Below, piece by piece: positions 20,600 through 28,144 of a stretch of DNA of 64,000 nucleotides. The stretch is from assembly GCF_001427145.1 (NCBI RefSeq), contig NZ_LMGL01000002.1, positions 451,441 to 515,440 on the forward strand, read 5' to 3'. Numbering within the stretch: the stretch's first letter is position 1; each line of letters opens with the position of its first letter. A program made the position numbers and the translations under genes. A model generated the notes under the pieces. That model did no database searches and was not told the origin of the DNA. It saw only the letters and a program-made list of their open reading frames with translations. The stretch comes from Microbacterium sp. Root166. GTDB taxonomy: Bacteria; Actinomycetota; Actinomycetes; Actinomycetales; Microbacteriaceae.

Positions 20600-21361
20600 A
20601 TGGCATCCCTGAGGTACGTCGCGATCGGCGATTCGTTCACCGAGGGCGTCGGAGACGAGCTCCCCGACGGTCGCGTGCGTGGGTGGGCGGATCTCGTCGC
20701 GCAGGGGTGGGCGGATGCCTCGGGTCAGCCGGTGCAATACGCCAACTTCGCCATCCGCGGGAAGCTCGTACAGCCCATCGTCGAGCAGCAGCTCGAACCC
20801 GCGCTTGCACTGAAGCCGACGCATCTGTCGTTCAACGGGGGCGGCAATGACATGCTTCGTCCGCGCACGAGCGTTGCGCGCGTGGTCGACGCCTTCACGC
20901 ATGTGCTGAACCGATGCGACGAAGAGGGTGTCACGCTCATCCTGCTGTCGGGTGCGAACCCCTCTGCCCAGCTCCCGCTGAGTCGCGTGATCCAGCGGCG
21001 CGGAGATCTGCTGTCCGCGGCCGTCACGGCGAAGTTCGCGGACCGCACCGACATCGTCCGCGCCTTCAACTGGCCCGACCGTGAGCTGTCCAGCCCGCCG
21101 TACTGGTCAGAGGACCGGCTCCACATGAACTCGCGCGGTCACCATCGCGTCGCCGCCAGGGTCCTGACTGCGCTCGGTCTGGAGCCGCCTGCCGGGTGGT
21201 GGTCACTCCCGCCTCTGCCGCCGGCCGCGGCGCGCGGCACGGCGTATTACTGGGAGCATGTCGGCCCCTGGGTGCAGCGTCGGCTTACGGGCACGTCGTC
21301 GGGCGACGGCCGTGAGCCGAAGCACGGCGAATGGTTCGACATGGTTCCGTCAGCCGACTGA
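20600..21361 (+). CDS. SGNH/GDSL-family hydrolase
   Basis: 253 residues. Block I is VAIGDSFTEGVGDE with the nucleophilic Ser, block II Gly lies in FAIRGK, block III Asn is in GGGNDMLRP, and block V Asp/His is in EDRLHMNSRGHHRVA. There is no signal peptide, so it is probably an intracellular esterase or lipase-like enzyme. A second, related gene is at 54189-55034; the two share the GDSFTEG-GD and RGWAD segments, block V and a SSGD...VPSAD tail. The last 12 bases overlap the convergent reductase gene. Confidence 0.92.
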   Translation: MASLRYVAIGDSFTEGVGDELPDGRVRGWADLVAQGWADASGQPVQYANFAIRGKLVQPIVEQQLEPALALKPTHLSFNGGGNDMLRPRTSVARVVDAFTHVLNRCDEEGVTLILLSGANPSAQLPLSRVIQRRGDLLSAAVTAKFADRTDIVRAFNWPDRELSSPPYWSEDRLHMNSRGHHRVAARVLTALGLEPPAGWWSLPPLPPAAARGTAYYWEHVGPWVQRRLTGTSSGDGREPKHGEWFDMVPSAD

Positions 21362-21928
21362 ACCGACGAGCGGGGTCCTGCTCAGCGAGTACACCAGTTC
21401 GGCGAACTGGCCCGCCCGCGTGACCGACTCCAGTGTCAGACGATCGGATTCCAGCCGGCGAGGGAGCAACGGCCGCCCTGAGACCAGCGTGACCGGAGCG
21501 ATCGAGACGCGGATTTCGTCCAGGAGTCCCGAATCGGCGAACTGGCCGACGAGGTCTCCGCCGCCGACGATCCAGATGTCCCGATCGCCGGCTGCTTCGG
21601 CCAGTTCCGGCCACAAGGCCGACACCTCTCCACGGCGGAAGCGGATGTCGGCTCCCGCGACCACGGGCAGTTCGCGTGAACTCATCACGAAGGAGGCCTT
21701 GCCTGCGTAGGGCCACTTCTCGGGGTGGGCGATCAGTCCTTCATGGTCGACCACCCACTCGTAGGTGGTCGAACCCATGATGAGCGCACCGACGCCGTCG
21801 AGGAATCGACCGAAGTCGTGCTCAGCGGTATCGGCGCCGGGGACGGCGAAGAGCCAGGACAGCGAGTCGTCGTCGTCGGCGAGGTAGCCGTTGAGGGTGG
21901 TCGCAGTATGGAATATGACGCGGGCCAT
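21350..21928 (-). CDS. RibD C-terminal/dihydrofolate-reductase-like protein
   Basis: 192 residues. MARVIFHTATTLNGYLAD at the N-terminus, GALIMGSTTYEWV around residues 50-62 and IWIVGGGDLVGQFADSGLLDEIRVSIAPV in two adjacent strands are the nicotinamide-binding and substrate-pocket features of the RibD_C/DHFR superfamily. Stand-alone members are NADPH reductases of mostly unknown substrate and are not expected to replace folA or ribD. TAGCGT at 21935-21940 suggests a leaderless transcript. Its 3' end overlaps the SGNH hydrolase stop by 12 bases. Confidence 0.9.
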   Translation of the reverse strand: MARVIFHTATTLNGYLADDDDSLSWLFAVPGADTAEHDFGRFLDGVGALIMGSTTYEWVVDHEGLIAHPEKWPYAGKASFVMSSRELPVVAGADIRFRRGEVSALWPELAEAAGDRDIWIVGGGDLVGQFADSGLLDEIRVSIAPVTLVSGRPLLPRRLESDRLTLESVTRAGQFAELVYSLSRTPLVGSVG

Positions 21929-21934
21929 ACGGCC

Positions 21935-21940
21935 ACGCTA
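21935..21940 (-). promoter_or_regulatory. -10 element, leaderless type, DHFR-like gene
   Basis: TAGCGT on the minus strand ends 6 bases before the ATG at 21928. Confidence 0.55.
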
Positions 21941-21962
21941 ACGTCGCCCACCGACAAAGCGC

Positions 21963-21991
21963 TTGCAGCGTATTCAACTAGTTAGTACAGT
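21963..21991 (+). promoter_or_regulatory. Promoter of the ArsR/SRPBCC operon
   Basis: TTGCAG (21963-21968) and TACAGT (21986-21991) are separated by exactly 17 bases. The -10 and spacer lie inside the inverted repeat at 21971-22007. Confidence 0.6.
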
Positions 21992-22007
21992 ACCGATAGG
22001 TTGAATA
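21971..22007 (+). promoter_or_regulatory. Putative ArsR operator (inverted repeat)
   Basis: TATTCAAC (21971-21978) and GTTGAATA (22000-22007) are perfect 8-base inverted arms flanking the -10 region, in a notably AT-rich patch directly before the ArsR gene. This fits autorepression. Confidence 0.6.
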
Positions 22008-22021
22008 CAAAGGAGGCGAAG

Positions 22022-22393
22022 ATGATGTCGGAAGACCAGCTCAGCCGCACCTTCTCGGCCCTCGCCGACCCCACACGCCGCGCGATACTCGAGCGGCTGA
22101 GCGGGGGAGAGGCGACCGTGGGAGAGCTGGCCGCGCCGTTCGACATGACATTCGCCGCCGTCTCCAAGCACCTGCGGGTGCTCGAGAGCGCGGGGCTCGT
22201 CACCCGCGGCAAGGACGCCCAGTACCGGCCCGCCCGTCTGGATGCTCGGCCGCTGGCTGCGGCATCCGAGTGGATCGGCGATTACGCGCGGTTCTGGGAA
22301 GCGAGCGCCGACGCCCTCGATCAGTACCTCAACGCCCTTCAGCAACTCACACCCCCGTCCGACCACACCGACAAGGAGAACCCCCATGACTGA
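22022..22393 (+). CDS. ArsR/SmtB-family transcriptional regulator
   Basis: About 123 residues from ATG 22022 (or ATG 22025), chosen because AGGAGG at 22011-22016 lies 5-8 bases upstream. A winged helix-turn-helix is visible: FSALADPTRRAILERL, then LAAPFDMTFAAVSKHLRVLESAGLVTR as the recognition region. There are no ArsR metal-binding cysteine motifs, so this is the non-metal subgroup commonly paired with AHSA1/SRPBCC proteins. It overlaps the SRPBCC gene by 8 bases and probably represses its own operon. Confidence 0.93.
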   Translation: MMSEDQLSRTFSALADPTRRAILERLSGGEATVGELAAPFDMTFAAVSKHLRVLESAGLVTRGKDAQYRPARLDARPLAAASEWIGDYARFWEASADALDQYLNALQQLTPPSDHTDKENPHD

Positions 22394-22832
22394 GTACTTC
22401 ACCATCACCCGCACCCTTCGCGCACCGCGCGAGCTCGTCTTCGAGGCGATCACCAAGCCTGAGCACTTCGCGGTGTGGTTCGGCACCGCCGCTGTCACCG
22501 TTCCCCAGGAGTCACTCACGATGGATGTGCGCCCGGGCGGTGCCTTCCGGGCCGTCATGGAGCTGCCCGACGGCAACCGGATCGACTGGGCGGGGGAGTA
22601 CAAGGTCGTCGAGCCGCCGTCCCACCTCTCGATGACACTCACGGACCAGCCCGGAGACGACGCCGGACTGCCGGTCCTGTTCGACCTCGTCGAGGTGGAC
22701 GGTGGAACCGAGCTCACCATCAGCCAGGATCGGTCCGACTTCAGCGACGAGCAGGTCGCGGCGACGATCGCGGGCTACAACGCGTTCGTCGACGACATGG
22801 AGGACGTGCTGGAGAGCATCCAGAGCGCCTGA
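22386..22832 (+). CDS. SRPBCC/AHSA1-domain protein
   Basis: 148 residues from ATG 22386, preceded by AAGGAG. The EYFTITRTLRAPRELVFEAI strand-helix, the KPEHFAVWFG segment, a central GGAFRAVMELPDG strand and a C-terminal helix with GYNAFVDDMEDVLE are typical of the START-like hydrophobic-cavity fold. Pairs of a non-metal ArsR and this kind of SRPBCC protein are common in actinobacteria, but the ligand and role are unknown. It may bind the small molecule sensed by the system. The stop is 4 bases from a convergent kinase gene. Confidence 0.9.
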   Translation: MTEYFTITRTLRAPRELVFEAITKPEHFAVWFGTAAVTVPQESLTMDVRPGGAFRAVMELPDGNRIDWAGEYKVVEPPSHLSMTLTDQPGDDAGLPVLFDLVEVDGGTELTISQDRSDFSDEQVAATIAGYNAFVDDMEDVLESIQSA

Positions 22833-22836
22833 CCGC

Positions 22837-23676
22837 TCAGAGAGCGCCCGCGCGGCGCAGCGCACCCATCGCGAGGTCGCTGCCCGCCCGGGCGCTCTCG
22901 AGCGGATCGGCCCCGGCGAGTGCCGCCGCGACGTAGCCGGCAGCGAACGCGTCGCCGGCGCCCGTGGAGTCGAGCACGTCGTCGACCCGCTCGACCGGCA
23001 CCTCGACGCGTTCGCCGTCGTACGTGACGAGCACCGGATCACCGCCGCGCTTGACGACCACGACCGCATCGCCGAAGTGGAGCCCGAGCTCGTCGGCGAT
23101 GCGGAACTCCTCATCGTTCGCGAACACGACAGCCGGTGCCACGGCGTCGAGCAGTTGCTGCAGTCTCCGTGCGCCGAGCTCGCGCAGCGTCGCCACGCTC
23201 GACAGATCGATGCTGATGCGCGCGCCCGCCCGGGCGGCAGTCGCCGCGGCGTCTGCCAGCGCAGTGCGCGATGTCGGGGTCGCGAAGCCGTAGAGCGGCA
23301 GGTGCACCCAGTCCGCCCCGTCCAGCCAGCCGGCATCGATGCCGTCGAGTTCGGCAGCGGCTCCGCGGTCTGTGATCATGGTGCGCTCGCCCACGGCGTC
23401 GACGAGCACGACGATCGCGCCGGTGCGTCCGCTGCGCTGCAGACGGGCATCGACGCCGCCGCGTTCCAGTTCGGCGGCGAGGACACGTCCGAGGGGGTCG
23501 TCGCCGACCCGCCCGATGAACCGCACCGGGTGCCTCGGGGCCGCAGCCATCGCCACGTTCGCGGCGCTCCCGCCCCGCGTGAGGCGAACCTCGGCGGGGT
23601 TGTCGGTACCTCGCTCTAGAAAGGATCCACCGAGCACGATGAGGTCCGCGACGAGGTCGCCGATGACGACGAGCAT
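22837..23676 (-). CDS. psuK: PfkB-family kinase, probable pseudouridine kinase
   Basis: 279 residues. The N-terminal VVIGDLVADLI strand, GGSAANVAMA substrate loop and the PfkB signature DSTGAGDAFAAGYVAAALAG with its catalytic Asp are intact. The start shares one base with the stop of psuG (TGATG), so the genes are coupled; psuG products act on pseudouridine 5'-phosphate, which this kinase would supply. From sequence alone a ribokinase or other nucleoside kinase role cannot be excluded; the operon partner is the main argument. Confidence 0.85.
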   Translation of the reverse strand: MLVVIGDLVADLIVLGGSFLERGTDNPAEVRLTRGGSAANVAMAAAPRHPVRFIGRVGDDPLGRVLAAELERGGVDARLQRSGRTGAIVVLVDAVGERTMITDRGAAAELDGIDAGWLDGADWVHLPLYGFATPTSRTALADAAATAARAGARISIDLSSVATLRELGARRLQQLLDAVAPAVVFANDEEFRIADELGLHFGDAVVVVKRGGDPVLVTYDGERVEVPVERVDDVLDSTGAGDAFAAGYVAAALAGADPLESARAGSDLAMGALRRAGAL

Positions 23677-24593
23677 CAGGCGAGCTCAGCGAGTGCGATC
23701 GCGATGCGGGCCCCGAGCTCGACGTTGCCGCGGTACACGGCGACGTTCACATCGAGACTGCGGCCGTCGGTTGCGCGCTGCATGTAGTCCAGGAGGAACG
23801 GCGTGGTGTCGTGGCCCGAGACGCCTTCCGCCTCTGCGGCGGCGAGGGCTCGGGCGAGGACGTCGTCGTGCAGCGCGCGGTCGAGCTGCAGGTGGGATCC
23901 CACGGGGTTCGCGACGAGGAGCGTGGACGAGATGCCGAGCTCGTCGCGCACGCCGGCGATGCGGGCGATCTCGTCGGGGGAGTCGACGGAGTACTCGAGG
24001 TCGTGGCCCGAGTCGGCGATGTAGAACCCCGGATAGTCCGTCGTGCGGTAGCCGACGACGGCGAGGTTGAGAGTCTCGAGTCGCTCCAGGGTGAGGGGGA
24101 TGTCGAGGATCGACTTCACTCCGGCACTCACGACGATCATCGGCAGAGCGGCGAGGGTGCCGAGGTCGGCGCTCTCGTCGAAGGTCTGCTGCGCACCGCG
24201 GTGGACGCCGCCGAGCCCACCGGTCGAGAACACCCGCAGCCCTGCCAGATGGGCCAGGTGCGCCGTCGCCGCGACCGTCGTGCCCGCGCTCAAGCGCTTC
24301 GCGGCGACCACCGGCACGTCGCGCAGGCTCGCCTTGACGACTCCCTCGCTCTCTGAGAGGCGAACGATCTGGTCGGGCGACAGGCCGACCGTCGGGCGCC
24401 CGTCGACGACGCCGATCGTCGCCGGGGTCACGCCGAGAGCCCGCACGCGCTCCTCGGCCTCGAGCGCGACCTCGACGTTGCGCGGGCCGGGGAGTCCATG
24501 GGTGAAGATCGTCGACTCGAGCGCGAGCACCGGCCGCCCGTCTTGGACGGCGCTCTGCACAGCGGGCGAGACGTCAAGGCCGTGAGAGGTCAC
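23676..24593 (-). CDS. psuG: Pseudouridine-5'-phosphate glycosidase
   Basis: 305 residues. The enzyme splits pseudouridine 5'-phosphate into uracil and ribose 5-phosphate. The family hallmarks ALESTIFTHGLPGPRN, then GVTPATIGVVDGRPTVGLS, KASLRDVP and FSTGGLGGVHRG are present, with the C-terminal ANPVG segment. The GTG start at 24593 follows AAGGAA. It forms a two-gene operon with the PfkB kinase and allows salvage of pseudouridine from RNA turnover. Confidence 0.95.
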   Translation of the reverse strand: MTSHGLDVSPAVQSAVQDGRPVLALESTIFTHGLPGPRNVEVALEAEERVRALGVTPATIGVVDGRPTVGLSPDQIVRLSESEGVVKASLRDVPVVAAKRLSAGTTVAATAHLAHLAGLRVFSTGGLGGVHRGAQQTFDESADLGTLAALPMIVVSAGVKSILDIPLTLERLETLNLAVVGYRTTDYPGFYIADSGHDLEYSVDSPDEIARIAGVRDELGISSTLLVANPVGSHLQLDRALHDDVLARALAAAEAEGVSGHDTTPFLLDYMQRATDGRSLDVNVAVYRGNVELGARIAIALAELA

Positions 24594-24785
24594 ACGCGTT
24601 CCTTCCTGACGGTATGAGGCAACAGTACAAACACCGGCGGCTGGGGGACGGGCGTGATCGAGATATCTCCTTCCTTGTCAAGCCCCTGTGCGGGCACCGC
24701 GAGGCACGGGAGAGTGTGACATCGGGGTCATCGCGCCCCGGGAACAGGGGAGGGCTGATCGCCGCGCCCCGGAAAGGAACCTCGC

Positions 24786-25049
24786 ATGAGCATCGGAGCA
24801 GGTATCGCACTGTTCGCCATCGGAGCCATTCTGGCCTTCGCGGTGAACGTGGAGGTCGGCTGGGTCGACCTCACGATGATCGGTTACATCCTGATGGCCG
24901 CCGGAGCCGTGATCTTCCTGGTCGGCATCATCCTCATGATGCGCCGCCGGTCCACGGACTCGGTGACCCGCACGGCGGTCGACCCGACGGGCAACGAGCG
25001 CGTCACACGCCAGTCCACGAGCATGCCCGACGACACCGTCGGACTCTGA
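24786..25049 (+). CDS. DUF6458-type small membrane protein
   Basis: 87 residues with two hydrophobic segments (IGAGIALFAIGAILAFAV at ~3-20 and IGYILMAAGAVIFLVGIILMM at ~37-57), separated by NVEVGWVDLT, and a polar C-terminal tail. This matches a small actinobacterial membrane family of unknown function. GGAAAGGA lies before the ATG. The 190-base gap upstream (24594-24785) holds no gene that I can support, and a strong terminator follows. Confidence 0.8.
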   Translation: MSIGAGIALFAIGAILAFAVNVEVGWVDLTMIGYILMAAGAVIFLVGIILMMRRRSTDSVTRTAVDPTGNERVTRQSTSMPDDTVGL

Positions 25050-25063
25050 CACACTGAACGACC

Positions 25064-25099
25064 CGAACGGGGCGGTGCCGAGAGGCGCCGCCCCGTTCG
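25064..25099 (+). terminator. Terminator of the DUF6458 gene
   Basis: 16-base arms CGAACGGGGCGGTGCC (25064-25079) and GGCGCCGCCCCGTTCG (25084-25099), with one G-U pair and a GAGA tetraloop. Confidence 0.8.
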
Positions 25100-25125
25100 C
25101 CTGTGTCGCGACCGCTGAGCGTCGT

Positions 25126-25131
25126 TAGGCT
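25126..25131 (+). promoter_or_regulatory. -10 element, leaderless type, DoxX-like gene
   Basis: TAGGCT ends 7 bases before the GTG at 25139. Confidence 0.6.
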
Positions 25132-25138
25132 GAATGCC

Positions 25139-25498
25139 GTGACGCTGCTCCCTGACCCGGTCTGGCCCGTGGTCGTGCTGGCCGTGATCTCGATCGTCGA
25201 CGGCCTGCTCTGCCTGAAGCCTGCGGCTTTCATCGCGCAGTGTTTCACGGACGTCCGCTGGCCGCGAAAGTACTGGTGGATGATGGCGCCGATCAAGTTC
25301 GCCGCCGCCGCCGGTCTCATCGCCGGGATCTGGGTGCCGGGGCTCGCTGCACTGACGACGGCGTGCCTGGTGGTCTATTTCATCGTCGCGATCTCGATGC
25401 ACGTTCGTGCGCGCGACTTCGGCCGCAACCTCTTCGTCAATGCGAGCGGGATGCTGGTGCTGTGCGTCGCGACCGGGATCTGGTGCTTCCTGATCTAG
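25139..25498 (+). CDS. Small four-helix membrane protein, DoxX-like
   Basis: 119 residues from GTG 25139, chosen because TAGGCT lies 7 bases upstream; the frame could start earlier at 25103 but that would place the hexamer inside the gene. Four hydrophobic segments are visible (VVVLAVISIVDGLL, IKFAAAAGLIAGIW, ALTTACLVVYFIVAI and MLVLCVATGIWCFLI). The pattern fits the DoxX-like membrane family, some of whose members take part in redox or thiol homeostasis. No specific function can be assigned. Confidence 0.75.
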   Translation: MTLLPDPVWPVVVLAVISIVDGLLCLKPAAFIAQCFTDVRWPRKYWWMMAPIKFAAAAGLIAGIWVPGLAALTTACLVVYFIVAISMHVRARDFGRNLFVNASGMLVLCVATGIWCFLI

Positions 25499-25557
25499 AG
25501 GAGCCCGTTCAGGTGCGCTGCCGCCGCGGGGAGGGACCGCAGGAAACGCAAGCTGAC

Positions 25558-25571
25558 ATAATGTGCATTAT
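25558..25571. promoter_or_regulatory. AT-rich palindrome upstream of the AEC transporter
   Basis: ATAATG (25558-25563), TG, CATTAT (25566-25571) is a 6-2-6 inverted repeat. It stands out in a GC-rich intergenic region 60 bases before the transporter start and could bind a GntR- or MarR-type repressor not encoded nearby. Confidence 0.5.
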
Positions 25572-25618
25572 CGGCTACACCGTGTCGTCACGAACGCAGC
25601 GGGGCCGACGCGCATCTC

Positions 25619-25624
25619 TAAGCT
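25619..25624 (+). promoter_or_regulatory. -10 element, leaderless type, AEC transporter
   Basis: TAAGCT ends 6 bases before the ATG at 25631. Confidence 0.55.
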
Positions 25625-25630
25625 CGAGAC

Positions 25631-26551
25631 ATGCTGCAGTCGATGATCGGATTCGTCGTCGTCGGCGTCGCGATCCTCGTCGGCTGGATCATCGGTCGCG
25701 TAGACCTGCTGGGTGAACACGGTCGACCAGTGCTGGCGCGCCTGACATTCTTCGTGCTCTCGCCGTTCCTGCTGTTCGTGGTGCTCGCGCAGGCCGATGT
25801 GCGGACGCTCTTCTCCGCGCTGCTTCCTGTCTCCGCCATCGCCGCAGCGGTGATCCTGCTGGCGTACTTCCTGGTGGCTCGATTCGCGTGGAAGCGCTCG
25901 ATGGGCGAAACCGTCATCGGGGCGCTGAGCGCGGGCCAGGTGAACTCGAACAACATCGGCATCCCCTTGTCGCTGTACCTTCTCGGCAACGCGGCCTATC
26001 CGGCGCCCGTGATCCTCCTGCAGCTGCTGGTGTTCACGCCGATCAGCATGACGATCCTCGATGCCGTCACCTCCGGACGAGCGACACTGGGGCGCTCGAT
26101 CCTCCGGACGATCGGCAACCCGATCGTGGTGGGCTCTGTGCTGGGGACGATCGTGTCCGTCAGCGGCCTCGAGCTCCCGGCGATCATCATGGAGCCCGCG
26201 GTGCTCATCGCCAATGCCTGCGTTCCGGTGCTGCTCATCAGCTACGGGATGTCGCTGGTGGGCCAGCGAGTGCTCGCCCCCTCCGGCCGCCGTCGCGACA
26301 TCGTGCTCGCCAGTTCGCTGAAGCTCTTCGTCATGCCGGCGCTCGCCTGGGTGCTGGCGGAGTTCGTCTTCGGCCTGAGCGCTCAGGACGTGCTCATCGT
26401 CGTCGTGCTCGCAGCGCTCCCGACAGCGCAGAACGTCTTCAACTACTCGCAGCGCTATGACGTCGGCGAGACGATCTCGCGCGACACCGTGTTCCTGACG
26501 ACGATCGGCTGCGTTCCCGTCCTGATCGGCATCACCCTGCTGCTCGGCTGA
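25631..26551 (+). CDS. AEC-family transporter (auxin efflux carrier superfamily)
   Basis: 306 residues with about ten hydrophobic segments in two inverted halves. The first half has a QVNSNNIGIPLSLYLLGNA loop, and the second half has ANACVPVLLISYGMSLVGQ and AALPTAQNVFNYSQRY, both matching the broken-helix crossover regions of AEC carriers. Bacterial members export or exchange small organic acids such as malate. It stands alone, with a palindromic possible operator at 25558-25571. Confidence 0.92.
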   Translation: MLQSMIGFVVVGVAILVGWIIGRVDLLGEHGRPVLARLTFFVLSPFLLFVVLAQADVRTLFSALLPVSAIAAAVILLAYFLVARFAWKRSMGETVIGALSAGQVNSNNIGIPLSLYLLGNAAYPAPVILLQLLVFTPISMTILDAVTSGRATLGRSILRTIGNPIVVGSVLGTIVSVSGLELPAIIMEPAVLIANACVPVLLISYGMSLVGQRVLAPSGRRRDIVLASSLKLFVMPALAWVLAEFVFGLSAQDVLIVVVLAALPTAQNVFNYSQRYDVGETISRDTVFLTTIGCVPVLIGITLLLG

Positions 26552-26559
26552 CGACGGCG

Positions 26560-26832
26560 TCAGCGACGCGAAAGTTCCCGCAGCATCCCGAACACGACCC
26601 GGACGCCGTCACCCTCGCGAAGCGCCGTCAGCAGCGTGTGCGTGCACGACCGGCAGCGCACGATCGCCGCCGTCTCGTCCAGTTCGACGACGGTCTCGGC
26701 CAGCGGAGCGGCCTGGCCGCAGCCGTCGCACACGCCGATCAGAAGGGTCACGTCGCCGGCGAACGCCTCCGACAGGATGCCGGCCAGCGCGTTGCCGTCG
26801 ACCGTCGCGGTCGCATTGTCTGCGCGCATCAT
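26560..26832 (-). CDS. DUF6510-type zinc-ribbon protein
   Basis: 90 residues from ATG 26832, overlapping the reductase stop by 4 bases (ATGA); the next codon is also ATG. A helical N-terminal region (VDGNALAGILSEAF) is followed by two CxxC knuckles, Cys35/Cys38 in CDGCG and Cys60/Cys63 in CRSC, separated by a hydrophobic strand. This would bind zinc. The family has no established function. Its tight coupling to a flavin reductase and a molybdenum enzyme suggests an accessory or regulatory role in that system. Confidence 0.8.
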   Translation of the reverse strand: MMRADNATATVDGNALAGILSEAFAGDVTLLIGVCDGCGQAAPLAETVVELDETAAIVRCRSCTHTLLTALREGDGVRVVFGMLRELSRR

Positions 26833-27554
26833 GCGCCTCCGAATCGTTCCGTCTTGATCCTGTCGGGCGGATGCCCGAGCCGCACGAGTGCGTCGGCCAC
26901 GTGCTCGACGAAACCCGTCGGCCCGCAGACATACACGAGCGGCTCCCGCGCCGGCTCCCACACCGCGTCAATGAGGAATTCGTCGTCCACGCGACCGACC
27001 CGTCCTGTCCAGCCATCGGGTCCGCCGCGCGTATAGGCCCACGTGACCGCCACTCCCCCGTCTCCGGCGGCAGCGGTGAGCTCTTCGCGATATATCGCGT
27101 CTGTGGCGTGTCGCACCGAATACAGAAGCCGGACGGATGCCGCGGCCGAAGCATCCCGAGCCGCACGCGCCATCGCCATCAGCGGAACGATCCCCGATCC
27201 GCCCGCGATCAGCTGCACGGGCTCCGCTCCCCCGGGCCGCCAGACGAAGTAACCCCCGAGCGGTCCCTTCACCTCGAGCTCGTCGCCCGGACGCACGTCG
27301 CGCACGAGGTAGGGCGAGACCTCTCCCTCGGGGATCTCGTCCACCGCCAGCTCGATCGTCCCGCCGTCGCCGTAGGAGCCGAGCGAATACGACCGCTCGG
27401 CCTGGTACCCGTCTTCGGCGGTCAGCCGGATGTCGACATGCTGACCGGGCTCGCTTCCCGGCCAGCCGGGCACCGCGAGCCGCAGGACCCGTGCGCTCGG
27501 CGTGACGTCCTCGATGGTGTCGACGCGCGCGGGCCGCCAGCCTCCGACGATCAC
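26829..27554 (-). CDS. FAD/NAD(P)-binding oxidoreductase (ferredoxin-reductase-like)
   Basis: 241 residues from GTG 27554, which overlaps the upstream stop by 4 bases; the frame is open further but inside the neighbour. The FAD-binding barrel has RSYSLGSY (54-61) and a GPLGGYFVW loop; the NAD(P) domain has LIAGGSGIVPLMAM (~115-128) and a C-terminal YVCGPTGFVEHV. No 2Fe-2S cysteine cluster is present, so electrons would pass from NAD(P)H through FAD only. It is sandwiched between a sulfite-oxidase-like enzyme and a zinc-ribbon gene and is the likely electron partner of the former. Confidence 0.9.
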   Translation of the reverse strand: MIVGGWRPARVDTIEDVTPSARVLRLAVPGWPGSEPGQHVDIRLTAEDGYQAERSYSLGSYGDGGTIELAVDEIPEGEVSPYLVRDVRPGDELEVKGPLGGYFVWRPGGAEPVQLIAGGSGIVPLMAMARAARDASAAASVRLLYSVRHATDAIYREELTAAAGDGGVAVTWAYTRGGPDGWTGRVGRVDDEFLIDAVWEPAREPLVYVCGPTGFVEHVADALVRLGHPPDRIKTERFGGA

Positions 27555-28144
27555 CAATACCGCTCCTCGGTCCACGGATCGCCGTGCATGTTGTAGCCGT
27601 TCTGCTCCCAGAATCCGGGCTCGTCCTCTTCCATGAGCGTGAGACCGCGAACCCATTTCGCGCTCTTCCAGAAGTAGAGGTGAGGCACGAGCAGCCGCGC
27701 GGGCCCGCCATGCTCGGGATCGAGCGGCTCGCCCTCGAATTCGAAGGCGATCCAGGCCTTTCCGCCGAGGAGGTCGTCCAGCGCGATGTTGGTGGTGTAG
27801 CCGCCGTAGGAATGCGCCATCGCGTAGGAAGCGTCCGTCTCGACGTGGTCGAAGACGGTGTCGAGCGAGATGCCTCGCCACGACGTGCCGAGCTTCGACC
27901 ACCGCGTGACGCAGTGGATGTCGGTCGAGATCTCCTCGGCGCCGAGCGCGAGGAACTCGTCCCACGACCACGACACACGATCGCCGGATTCGCTGCGCAC
28001 CTCGAACGACCATTCCGCGGTCTCGATGCGCGGCGTCGGACCGGCCGACAGAACCGGGAAATCGTCGGTCAGGTACTGGCCGGGCGGCACCTGCGGATTG
28101 CTCTCGCGGCGACGGGACCCGAATCCCCTCGAGAAGACTGCCAT
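27551..28144 (-). CDS. Sulfite-oxidase-like molybdopterin enzyme (cytoplasmic)
   Basis: 197 residues from ATG 28144, preceded by AGGAGAGG. The SUOX/MsrP molybdopterin fold is visible: the TDIHCVTRWSKLG segment with the molybdenum-ligand Cys78, GTSWRGISLDTVF, the YGGYTTNIALDDLLGGKAW loop and HGGPARLLVPHLYFWKSAKW. Unlike MsrP it has no Tat signal; residues 1-20 are charged and without a hydrophobic core, so it should stay in the cytoplasm. It leads a coupled three-gene operon with a flavin reductase and a zinc-ribbon protein. Sulfoxide, sulfite or nitrate-type substrates are all possible. Confidence 0.9.
   Translation of the reverse strand: MAVFSRGFGSRRRESNPQVPPGQYLTDDFPVLSAGPTPRIETAEWSFEVRSESGDRVSWSWDEFLALGAEEISTDIHCVTRWSKLGTSWRGISLDTVFDHVETDASYAMAHSYGGYTTNIALDDLLGGKAWIAFEFEGEPLDPEHGGPARLLVPHLYFWKSAKWVRGLTLMEEDEPGFWEQNGYNMHGDPWTEERYW

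Noticed and set aside
24594..24785. 190-base gap before the DUF6458 gene as a possible small RNA or riboswitch
   Set aside because: It contains TTGTCA and short inverted bits such as TGAC/GTCA, but no convincing -10, conserved fold or small reading frame that I can defend.
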